Assembly (NCBI GenBank): GCA_023053685.1
Contig: JALIGW010000062.1
Coordinates: 62,001 to 126,000, forward strand
Direction: 5' to 3'
Source of the DNA: Diadophis punctatus similis
Taxonomy: Eukaryota; Chordata; Lepidosauria; Squamata; Dipsadidae
Length of the DNA: 64,000 nt
Part shown: piece after piece, positions 1 through 8,156 of the stretch
Layout of the letters: every line of letters begins with the position of its first letter
Numbering within the stretch: position 1 is the stretch's first letter
Translations under genes and position numbers: made by a program
Notes under the pieces: generated by a model
Seen by the model: the letters and a program-made list of their open reading frames with translations, nothing else
Told to the model about the DNA's origin: nothing
Databases searched by the model: none

Positions 1-1319
1 AAGATCAGTACAAAATTTCGTATACCTATATTGTAAATATTTACATTTCTAATTCATTTCAGTATCCATTTCTTCCATATATTCATCAGTGTAAGTTATC
101 TTATTTACTAAATCCTTACTTCTATCATAATTTAACTAACAATTCTCTATATTATCTAATAATATAATAGTATAATAATATAATATTGAATTAAATATTA
201 CTCAATATTTAATCTCATTTAATTATTATATCACAACGTAGAATATTCCAATTTCTAATTAGCTTTGTATTCTATTTCATCTAACTCCCATATAAATTTC
301 TTTAATACATTCTCAATCCTCTATTTCTAATTACATTTATTTAGGAATCTATCTTCTCCATTGTGTAGAGACCCATATACATATATATCTAACCTATCTT
401 TACTATTCATTTCATAACTCCGCATCACTATTGTTTCTATAAATTAGATTTCTCACCATATGCCATATAATTTATACTCTACCACACTTTAATATATTTT
501 ATTATCTACTTGAAATATATATGATTTTTTATAATAATATTGCATCAATGTCCAATTTTCAAAGCTTCATAAGTATTCTATTTCTCTTTTTTAGTATATT
601 GGAGTCCATTTATGTTAATAGAAATCAATTTGATTTCTTCTCTCATTTTTATTTATATTGTTTTCTTGTTCTAGTTTCCCTTAATATCCTTCCTGTAGTT
701 CTTTCTTGCTCTGTTTTTTCTTTTTCCTGTATTCTTTTTTCTCCTCTGTCTTTCGTTCTTTCCTCTATCACTCCTCCTCCTGACTGGTACCTTTCAATTC
801 CTCCTTACTTTCTTCTTTACTTTCTTCTTCACCTTCCATCTCGAAATATTGTTCATGAAATTCATGAGTTTTCTCAATTGAATCTATTTTAACTTTCCTT
901 CCTCGCCATGTCACTAAAATGCCCTCTGGCATCAGCCACCTAAATGTTTCCTTCTGTTTTATCAGTTGGGAAGTTAAAAATCGATATTGTCTTCTAAGAT
1001 TCCTAACCCGTCTTGGAATCTGCTTTAATACTATTATCTCCCTTCCTTTGTACTGAAATGTTTCTTCCCTGGTTCTATTGTAAATGCTATCTCTGACTGC
1101 CTTTTTTATCAATTTTACGTGTATTTCTTTTGGTAATTTATGTCACCGCATGTAATTCGTGTTCACTCTAAAGGCCTCATCTATTTCTCTTATTATTTCT
1201 TGCTTATCACGCTGCATTATTAGTGCTAATAGTTCCGCTATCTTTTCGTCTGTGTTTTCATCTTCATCTTCTTGGATATTCTGAAATGGAGACTGGCTGC
1301 TCTGTTGAGTTCCTCATCA
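1..1319 (-). mobile_element. Internally deleted L1 LINE (3' end of element lies left of window)
   Basis: On the minus strand the frame from 1319 to 768 reads as the C-terminal half of an L1 ORF1 protein: an acidic stretch, a region with LPKEIHVKLIKKAV, and a C-terminal domain with RNLRRQYRFLTSQL and LMPEGILVTWRGRKV. An in-frame TGA at 1143-1145 breaks it, probably a CGA-to-TGA change. At 646-578 a 22-codon frame containing KLISININGLQYT is the start of the L1 ORF2 endonuclease, cut by a TAG. Bases 1-577 are AT-rich, and conceptual translation gives only scraps resembling ORF2 (such as LKKFIWEL near 300). The element is dead. It lies downstream of the zinc-finger exon, on the same strand. Confidence 0.75.
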
Positions 1320-1422
1320 TTGTGTCCAGGAAAACACATTGTAAAAAAAACCTCACGAGTTCAAAAAATTTGATTGAACTTGCGAGAAGGTTTTTTTTTA
1401 CAACGAGTTTCCCTGGACACAA
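1320..1422. repeat. 103-bp near-perfect palindrome (foldback/MITE-like)
   Basis: The left arm begins TTGTGTCCAGG and ends in GAGTTCAA. The right arm is its inverse, beginning TTGAACTTGCGAG and ending CCTGGACACAA. Arms are about 45-49 bp with a few mismatches and a spacer under 15 bp. Each arm carries an 8-9 nt A or T run. It abuts the truncated 5' end of the L1 remnant. The family is not recognised; no protein is encoded. Confidence 0.75.
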
Positions 1423-1506
1423 CGGCAAGGAACGCGATGGAGCTGGAAAGGTAAGACGAGTGTCTCGCTTCTCGCCCGCCCCACCTGCCAGAAATTCAGG
1501 TCTCTA

Positions 1507-1584
1507 CCCCTGATAATAAGGCCACCCCCTTATTTTGGGGGTCAAAAGAAAATAAGACCCTGTCTTATTTTCACGGAAACAGGG
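1507..1584. mobile_element. 78-bp hairpin MITE flanked by TA, in the zinc-finger 3' UTR
   Basis: The ends CCCCTGATAATAAG and CTTATTTTCACGGAAACAGGG are imperfect inverted repeats, flanked by TA on both sides (1505-1506 and 1585-1586). That agrees with a Tc1/mariner-type TA target. Internal stems include ACCCCC/GGGGGT. It starts about 58 bp past the zinc-finger stop codon, so it would be transcribed in the 3' UTR. A non-autonomous relative of TIR elements with CCCTGTTTCC-type ends is likely, but the family name is not certain. Confidence 0.6.
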
Positions 1585-1641
1585 TAGATGCCTTTGAAGA
1601 TGGTCATTTCTTTTGAAGGATTGTTCACATTCCACACATTC

Positions 1642-3594
1642 CTACTGTTTTTGTAAATGGATCCTTTGATGTCTATAAAGGCTCCTGCTATGAGGAAAGC
1701 TCTTTCCACACTCCAGGCATTTATGAGGTTTTTCTCCTGTGTGGATTCTTTCGTGTGAATAAAGGTTGCTGTTACGACTGAAGCTCTTTCCACACTCCAA
1801 GCATTTGTGTGGTTTTTCTCCAGTGTGGATTCTTTGATGTGTATAAAGGCTGCTACTCTGACTGAAGCTCTTTCCACACTCCAGGCATTTATGAGGTTTT
1901 TCTCCTGTGTGGATTCTTTGATGTGAATAAGTGCTGCTTTTATGACTGAAGCGCTTTCCACACTCCAAGCATTTATGAGATTTTTCTCCAGTGTGGATCC
2001 TTTTATGTCTATAAAGGCTGCCACTCTGACTGAAGCTCTTTCCACACTCCAGGCATTTATGAGGTTTTTCTCCAGTGTGGATTCTTTCGTGTGAATAAAG
2101 GTTGCTGTTACGACTGAAGCTCTTTCCACACTCCAGGCATTTATGAGATTCTTCTCCAGTGTGGATCCTTTTATGTCTATAAAGGCTGCCCCTCCGACTG
2201 AAGCTCTTTCCACACTCAAGGCATTTATGAGGTTTTTCTCCTGTGTGGATTCTTTGATGTGAATAAGTGCTGCTTTTATGACTGAAGCGCTTTCCACACT
2301 CCAAGCATTTATGAGATTTTTCTCCAGTGTGGATCCTTTTATGTCTATAAAGGCTGACACTCTGACTGAAGCTCTTTCCACACTCCAGGCATTTATGAGG
2401 TTTTTCTCCTGTGTGGATTCTTTCGTGTGAATAAAGGTTGCTGTTACGACTGAAGCTCTTTCCACACTCCAAGCATTTGTGTGGTTTTTCTCCAGTGTGG
2501 ATTCTTTGATGTGTATAAAGGCTGCTACTCTGACTGAAGCTCTTTCCACACTCCAGGCATTTATGAGATTCTTCTCCAGTGTGGATCCTTTTATGTCTAT
2601 AAAGGCTGCCCCTCCGACTGAAGCTCTTTCCACACTCCAGGCATTTATGAGGTTTTTCTCCTGTGTGGATTCTTTGATGTGAATAAGTGCTGCTTTTATG
2701 ACTGAAGCGCTTTCCACACTCCAAGCATTTATGAGATTTTTCTCCAGTGTGGATCCTTTTATGTCTATAAAGGCTGCCACTCTGACTGAAGCTCTTTCCA
2801 CACTCCAGGCATTTATGAGGTTTTTCTCCAGTGTGGATTCTTTTGTGTGAATAAAGGTTGCTGTTACGACTGAAGCTCTTTCCACACTCCAGGCATTTAT
2901 GAGATTCTTCTCCAGTGTGCATCCTTTTATGTCTATAAAGGCTGCCCCTCCGACTGAAGCTCTTTCCACACTCCAGGCATTTATGAGGTTTTTCTCCTGT
3001 GTGGATTCTTTGATGTGAATAAGTGCTGCTTTTATGACTGAAGCGCTTTCCACACTCCAAGCATTTATGAGATTTTTCTCCAGTGTGGATCCTTTTATGT
3101 CTATAAAGGCTGCCACTCTGACTGAAGCTCTTTCCACACTCCAGGCATTTATGAGGTTTTTCTCCTGTGTGGATTCTTTCGTGTGAATAAAGGTTGCTGT
3201 TACGACTGAAGCTCTTTCCACACTCCAAGCATTTATGCGGATTTTCTCCTGTGTGGATTCTTTGATGTGTATAAAGGCTGCTACTCTGACTGAAGCTCTT
3301 TCCACACTCCAGGCATTTATGAGATTTTTCTCCAGTGTGGATCCTTTTATGTCTATAAAGGCTGCCACTCTGACTGAAGCTCTTTCCACACTCCAGGCAT
3401 TTATGACGTTTTCCCCCAATGTGGATTCTTTGATGTGAATAAGTGCTGCTTTTATGACTGAAGCTCTTTCTACACTCCAAGCATTTATGAGGTTTTTCTC
3501 CTGTGTGGATCCTTTGGTGTCTATAAAGGTTGCCCCTGTGACTGAAGCTCTTTCCACATTCTAGGCATTTATTTAAAATTCTGCTTTCTCCCAA
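1642..3594 (-). CDS. C2H2 zinc-finger array exon, 23 fingers
   Basis: Uninterrupted frame of 23 tandem Cys2-His2 fingers, 28 residues (84 bp) each, with pattern C-x2-C-x12-H-x3-H and mostly TGEKP-type linkers; a nuclear DNA-binding protein is expected. Finger order from the N-terminus is a b c d e c b f e c b f d e c' b f e c b d e z (letters defined in the summary). Only seven helix classes are used. Finger 2 has an odd IGGKRH linker, and the last finger ends LQKQ before the stop. No KRAB, SCAN or BTB domain is encoded in this exon. There is no ATG: the frame begins with TAG-AAA-TTG, so it must be entered by splicing from an upstream exon. The best candidate is the SNAPC4-like exon 145 bp upstream. 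This is the longest array of the eight. A second same-strand frame is also open throughout and is regarded as a by-product of the repeat. Confidence 0.85.
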   Translation of the reverse strand: MGESRILNKCLECGKSFSHRGNLYRHQRIHTGEKPHKCLECRKSFSHKSSTYSHQRIHIGGKRHKCLECGKSFSQSGSLYRHKRIHTGEKSHKCLECGKSFSQSSSLYTHQRIHTGENPHKCLECGKSFSRNSNLYSHERIHTGEKPHKCLECGKSFSQSGSLYRHKRIHTGEKSHKCLECGKRFSHKSSTYSHQRIHTGEKPHKCLECGKSFSRRGSLYRHKRMHTGEESHKCLECGKSFSRNSNLYSHKRIHTGEKPHKCLECGKSFSQSGSLYRHKRIHTGEKSHKCLECGKRFSHKSSTYSHQRIHTGEKPHKCLECGKSFSRRGSLYRHKRIHTGEESHKCLECGKSFSQSSSLYTHQRIHTGEKPHKCLECGKSFSRNSNLYSHERIHTGEKPHKCLECGKSFSQSVSLYRHKRIHTGEKSHKCLECGKRFSHKSSTYSHQRIHTGEKPHKCLECGKSFSRRGSLYRHKRIHTGEESHKCLECGKSFSRNSNLYSHERIHTGEKPHKCLECGKSFSQSGSLYRHKRIHTGEKSHKCLECGKRFSHKSSTYSHQRIHTGEKPHKCLECGKSFSQSSSLYTHQRIHTGEKPHKCLECGKSFSRNSNLYSHERIHTGEKPHKCLECGKSFPHSRSLYRHQRIHLQKQ

Positions 3595-3738
3595 TTTCTA
3601 GCCATTGCATTGCTTCCTTCTTTTTAGTCAAACCTGTATTTCTATAAAGATGAACGTTAGAAAAGAAAACATGGCCAGAAGTGCAACAATATTCAAAGGC
3701 AGCCCTTCCCAATGCAGAATTCCGACTTGGTTACTTGC

Positions 3739-4445
3739 CATGTCAAGTTGAATATCAGATTCATCCTCTTCCAGGTCATCTGAGGAGAGAAGATATAAAT
3801 GTGAGAGAAAGAAACATTTTAATTATTTATGAAATTTATATGCAGCCCATTTGGCAGTTCCAGTCAACTTTGGGCGACTTGGAATGTAAAGACTTCAAAA
3901 GATAACTTGGAAACAAGGGGCTCCTTAGGACTGCGTTGCTGAGACAGCACATGGTGATCAGGAAGCCCATTTCATAGTTTACAAGTATCCTTATGATAAC
4001 AGTTCTCTCATTTTTGTAATAATTAACAGTGCTGTGAGTTTCTGCTAATTTCCACCAGGACCCATCACATTTTTCTTTATTGGGGTGTTTTACAATACCA
4101 TTTAAGCACTGTGGACATCTTGTAAAAGCACAAGGTAAATCTTTAGCACAAGAATGCTGTCCATAATACTCAAAAGCCCCGCTTCTGGTTTTAGTTATTT
4201 CTTGGCTCTCCTCCCCACCAAACTGGAGTCCAGCCACTGGAGACTTGTGATGCAGAAGGATATGAAAAGGCAAGATGGAGATCTTTTCCACCAGGCTGCA
4301 CCTTCCTCTTCAGAGCCAGATTCCAAGCTGGAGTCCAGCGCTCCAATCCCATCTGATGGAATGACTGGGCCCAAACTCCTCTCCAGCTCTTCAATCTCCT
4401 GTCTGATTTTCTCTCGTTCCGCCTCGAGTTCCATTGCTGAGACGC
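3739..4445 (-). CDS. SNAPC4: SNAPC4-like N-terminal coding exons (two exons and their intron)
   Basis: Exon 2 (4445-4302) follows an acceptor ending TTTACAG. It starts translation at ATG 4434 in good context (GCAATGG) and ends at GAGGAAG|GTGCAG. Exon 3 (3779-3739) follows a pyrimidine-rich acceptor ending TCTCCTCAG and ends at ATG|GCAAGT, a GC donor. Joined, they give 58 residues with AEREKI, EIEELERSL, SSLES and SDIQLDM. This matches, from memory, the start of SNAPC4/SNAP190 (AEREKI, EIKELER, SSLESDSE, LQLNM), the largest subunit of the snRNA-activating complex for U-snRNA genes. No Myb repeats or further SNAPC4 exons are seen, so this is only the 5' end. The last codon is complete (phase 0). 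Whether it splices to the finger exon or is an inactive fragment cannot be told from sequence. Confidence 0.7.
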
Positions 4446-4470
4446 CTGTAAACAAGACATAAAAGTCAAA

Positions 4471-5013
4471 GAATGAATAGAATAGAATAGAATTACACAG
4501 TATACAGAATAGATTAGAATTAGAATAGAACACAATGTAGAATAGAATGGAGTGGAGTGGGACGGAACAGAACTTTATTGTCACTTTAAATGCACACTAA
4601 TCAGCATACATTAAAATGAAATTTCATTCTTTTCAGCTCTCAAAAGATAACCATGATGCATATACCCATATACTTATATGACACAGAGAAACATCACAGT
4701 GTAGTTTAGATGTATACATGTACAGGGCGAGAGAAATGAATCTTTAGAGTTTACCAGAACGGATGGCATAGGAAAGAAAACTGCTACAGAATCTGATAGT
4801 CCTGCTAGAAATACTTTGAAACCTCCTCCCAGAGGGGAGCAACAGAAACAGACAGTGGAGTGGGGTCTCGAACAATGCTTTGAGCTCTAAGCACATAGCG
4901 CTTATAAGCAGTATCCTGAATAACGCTAAGTGAGCTTCTCTGCTGTCATCACTACTCTCTGTAGGGACTTTCTATCTGAGGCGCTGCTGCCACCAAACCA
5001 AATAGGGATACTG
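4471..5013 (-). mobile_element. LINE 3' fragment (CR1/L3-type) with AATAG pentamer tail
   Basis: On the minus strand, 5013 to about 4730 translates to the end of a LINE reverse-transcriptase ORF: ASDRKSLQRVVMTAEK, then after a stop and frame change LPSGRR-like residues and FFPMPSVLVNSKDSF. The 3' end GTGACAATAAAGTTCT runs into imperfect TTCTA repeats (AATAG on the plus strand, 4471-4560). LINE tails seeding AATAG microsatellites are known from snake CR1/L3 elements. The fragment lies in the intron between exon 1 and exon 2. Confidence 0.65.
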
Positions 5014-5181
5014 TTTGTTTAAACGCTCCCCATCCTGCCTCTGTAAAAAGCAGCCAGGAGAGGAAGAGAAAGATGTGCTCTGCTCATCCGATGCAGGAAA
5101 CGCAGACGCTGGTTTGCAGGCTTCACTCTTCATGTACAAAGAGACCAATTCAGATTATAAAAAAGGGCTCACCCTCATTTC

Positions 5182-5239
5182 ATTTATGCATTTGATTTAT
5201 TAATTTATTTTTCACTGCCCAAAGGTCTCTGGGCGGCTC
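5182..5239 (-). mobile_element. L2-like LINE 3'-tail scrap
   Basis: On the minus strand GAGCCGCCCAGAGACCTTTGGG is followed by an A/T-rich tail with AATAAAT repeats. This is the typical hairpin-plus-tail of squamate L2-like 3' ends; compare GCCGCCCTGAG...GGGCGGC at 24641-24670. Types A and B differ by 9 bp immediately to its right. Confidence 0.5.
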
Positions 5240-5559
5240 CTCAGAGCAGCCCGCGCTGTGTTTTTATGACCGATTTTACACCCATTTTCTTGCCATTCGC
5301 AGGTGCTTCTGACACGAATAAGCGCCACACGCAAAATAAAGCTCCCGCTCCGAACGTGTGGATGGGAAAGGAACCCTCGGGAAGGGCCCGAGAGGAAGAG
5401 CGGTGGGGAAGGATTGTCCTTTTAAAGAGCCCCACCTGCAAAAACCGCACCCCCATCTCCGTCCACGGGTCTGCTGCGTTCACACGACAAGTTCGCGGCT
5501 GCGGGGCTGGCTCCAGCCCATCCCAGCTGGCTCAATCATAAAGCAAAGCTAATCCAGCC

Positions 5560-6850
5560 CTGGCTTCCCGCGGGCCTAGCTGCCGGGCGCCGCTCCCTCG
5601 GGCCGAAAGAGGCTGTCGCTGCCCCAACCTGACCGACAGCGCGGGTCCCACCTGCTCAAAGCCGCTACGGCTGGAGGAGCGCTTAGGAACCCTCGGCCGG
5701 AAGCGGGGGGAACACGCCGGGTAACGAACCAGGAAGTGACGTCACGCACGGCCTTAACGGAACCGGAATTACAACCGCCATTTTCCCGTCTGAGGAAAGA
5801 GAAAGCCACACCTACTTTCACCAACTTGGGGCAAACAATCGCCTAGGCTCCGCCCTCCTGCCCATGCGTCAGCCAACGCGCTGTTCGCTTTCTTTTCCGG
5901 GCTTTGCCAATCTGCGGCCGCGGAGCATTATCCAATAGCGGCGCACAACGAGAGGGAGAGAGCCCGTGTGGTATGAACACGTGATGTCTTGGAAACAGCC
6001 AACCAGGAGGAAAAGAAACAGAAAGGGGAGGTTGCAACGTGTGACGGTATTCAATGAACGGAGAGGACGCAATCCTCCCGGGGCGCTTCCAGAAGGAGCC
6101 GTTCAGTCCGCGCGATCTCCCGCGGCAGACGGTTGGGTTCTGTTGCGTGCCGTAGAAGAGACCGAACTGTCACGTAGAGGCTCCCCATTCAAGGGCAACC
6201 CTCTTCGGCCTCATTACACGATGCGGCCCTCTCGTGGGCCTCCCCGCCAGACCAGACCTCGGGCGCCCCGGCCTCCCCTCCCTCCCAGGCCTCCCTTCTC
6301 CGGAGGACCCTCCCGGACTGCGACTCCCGGCGTCCCCTTCGCCCTACCTGCATCCGGCCGCATGCGCACTCGAATCGAAAAAGTCCTTCCGTCGTTTCTC
6401 TGATTCCCAAACTGAGCGCCTGACCGGCCTCGGTCCCCTTTCGGCCAAACTCCGCCTCTTCCTGCCCTGGCCCCGCCCCCTGTAGCTCTGCTTTCTTGGT
6501 CCGATTTCGGAAGTCGGAAGAAAGCCATCCCAATGGCTGGCGTCAGGGACCACGCCCCCTACTCGACCCTTCAGCAGCCGCCTTCCTTCCATCTGCGTTC
6601 CTCCCCTCGCTTGGCTCCTCCCTTGCGCCGCTGGCTCCGCCCCTCAGCTCCCTCCTCCCCGCCCTGCATGGCGGAATTGGGGCGAGGGGCTGGTGGGCGA
6701 ATGGAGGATTCCCAAAGGGGCTGCAATGGATGGGAATGGATGGAGGGTTCCCTCGCCGGCCTCGGCTTTCGTGTCCCGGAACCCTTTCTGCCTCCCCGGA
6801 GCTACTCGCTACCCCGCCTGCAGCCACGTGGGCATCTCGGGGTGGCCCCC
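5560..6850 (-). promoter_or_regulatory. CpG-island promoter with minus-strand exon 1 donor (possibly bidirectional)
   Basis: GC- and CpG-rich block. Visible motifs: a composite AGGAAGTGACGTCAC (ETS plus CRE) at 5731-5745; CCGCCATTTT (YY1 on the minus strand) at 5775-5784; CCAAT boxes at 5907 and 5932; a CACGTG E-box at 5978-5983; an NRF1-like CCGCATGCGCA at 6358-6368; several GC boxes. A good minus-strand donor GAGCAG|GTGGGA sets the end of a non-coding exon 1 at 5652; another candidate donor, ATGCAG|GTAGGG, lies at 6346-6351. The first exon would join the ATG-bearing exon at 4445. No TATA box is evident. CpGs have not decayed, which suggests an unmethylated germline promoter. Plus-strand transcription is possible but no plus-strand gene is recognised. 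Confidence 0.7.
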
Positions 6851-7146
6851 TTTCCTCCTGGCACCCCCAGTCCAGGTACTCCCTGGCATCAAGACCTGCT
6901 TTGTCTCCCCGCTGGAAGGAAGGAAGGGGGAGATCGCCCTCTTTATTGCCAGCCTCAAAAGAAGCCTTGAATATAGCGATCCCTCTGTGTATTATAAGGA
7001 TTATGAATTAAATTTCACGGCCACCTGATCCCCGGAGACTCCTGGCAGTTTCCTAATGATATAACTCGTTTTTGTTCTTGTGGGGCACCTACATTGTGAG
7101 AGGGCATGACGGGACAAATAATTTAGGGAAGAGGATAAAAGTGATT

Positions 7147-7639
7147 TCAGAATACTATTTGTTTTCATTTTGTTGTTTAGGAACTTCTGGGTAGTTGATC
7201 TCCTTCCCTTATTTTCCTTTGTGGAATACTTTTCATGGTACCTGAGCGTAATCATAATTTAGTCCACCTTCCTGGGTGCTTACCTGGACCTTTCTCACTT
7301 CTCATTCTGGACCCTTTGACACTCTTGCAATTGTTTTCTGAACCCTCCGACTTCCACAGAAGCAAAAAACTTACCTGTCGGAAACCACTTAGCCAGGATG
7401 TTGAATGCAAGAATAGCTCGCTTTCAACAAAATCCCCAAAACTACATAGCTAGAAACTAGAAATTTTGCAAGATATCCATAATCTGCGGTAGGCAACAGG
7501 TAGTGTGATATTTAGCTTTTTTGCATAGCAAGTGTAAAAGCTTTTGGGAGGGGGGCTGTAATCCAGGTAATCAATAAATATTATAGGCATTATTAGGGGG
7601 AGGCAAGTGTGTGTGTCTCACCTATGAGTATAAAATTTC
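7147..7639. other. Type-A-specific 493-bp segment
   Basis: Present in U1, U2 and U7 and absent from U3-U6, where GTGATT is joined through one extra G to CTGTAAAACTG. No coding or repeat family is recognised in it. Between the CpG island and this segment (6851-7146), and from 7640 to 7926, nothing recognisable is seen. Confidence 0.7.
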
Positions 7640-7926
7640 CTGTAAAACTGTAATCAGGGCCTTGGTGGCCTTCAAAGCCAGGGTCCTTCTATCTTGGTGC
7701 CAAAATAAAAATATATTCTTGTATTCTGTTTGGCAATCAATCGGCTTCAACACCAAGCTAAGGTCCAGTTTTGGGGACAACACAACGTCCCTTCCAGCTC
7801 TGTTGTCTTCTGTTCCGTTCCATTCCTCATCTTATCCTGATAATTAAAGGGTATTGGCCCCCAGGCAGAACCTTGGGGTACCCCACTGCCTATTTCCTTC
7901 TATGTGGAAGGGAAGTTCCTTTAAGG

Positions 7927-7990
7927 CAGGGGTGGGGAGCTATGCCCCCTTTATGACCTGTGGACTTCAACTCCCAGAATTCCTGAGCCA
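7927..7990 (+). mobile_element. hAT-like MITE fragment
   Basis: CAGGGGTGGGGAGC followed after 20 bp by TGTGGACTTCAACTCCCAGAATTCC resembles the 5' part of a common amniote hAT-type non-autonomous repeat starting CAGGGGTC. The other end and a target duplication are not found. The CAACTCCCAGAATTCC stretch also resembles a ZNF143-type site. The remainder to 8156 shows nothing recognisable. Confidence 0.4.
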
Positions 7991-8156
7991 AGTGTTTTGT
8001 ACATATTCTGGATGGATTCTCTTACTGTTTACTTACCTATTTTGACTTGCATGCTTGTTCAATCACCCACAATGCTACTCTTCCCTGAAGTTCAAGAGCT
8101 GAGTGTTTACTGCCTGATTCCCTTCCAGTCACCAATGCAGTTTGTTTCGGCAGATA

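Noticed and set aside
521..892. Plus-strand hydrophobic 123-residue protein with apparent membrane segments
   Set aside because: It is the antisense of the L1 ORF1/ORF2 region; poly-T tracts give Phe/Leu-rich translation.
2479..2682. Plus-strand frames antisense to the zinc fingers (67 or 95 codons)
   Set aside because: Shadows of the 84-bp repeat; same strings recur wherever the finger order allows.
1542..3557. 671-codon repetitive protein in the second minus-strand frame as a real gene
   Set aside because: It overlaps the C2H2 frame completely, starts at GTG and has no known domain; the finger frame shows strong family conservation. Kept only as an observation.
1660..3560. CRISPR-like or satellite array of regular repeats
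   Set aside because: The 84-bp period is the zinc-finger codon repeat; there are no unique spacers.
5576..5824. 82-codon minus-strand frame in the promoter as a coding first exon
   Set aside because: Broken in type-B copies and crosses the exon-1 donor; the good initiation codon is in exon 2.
6496..7011. Plus-strand frames of 145-177 codons in the GC-rich promoter block
   Set aside because: Several overlapping frames on both strands are open at once, rich in Pro/Gly/Arg/Ser as expected from high GC; no domain or splice support; lengths change between A and B by frame-breaking indels.
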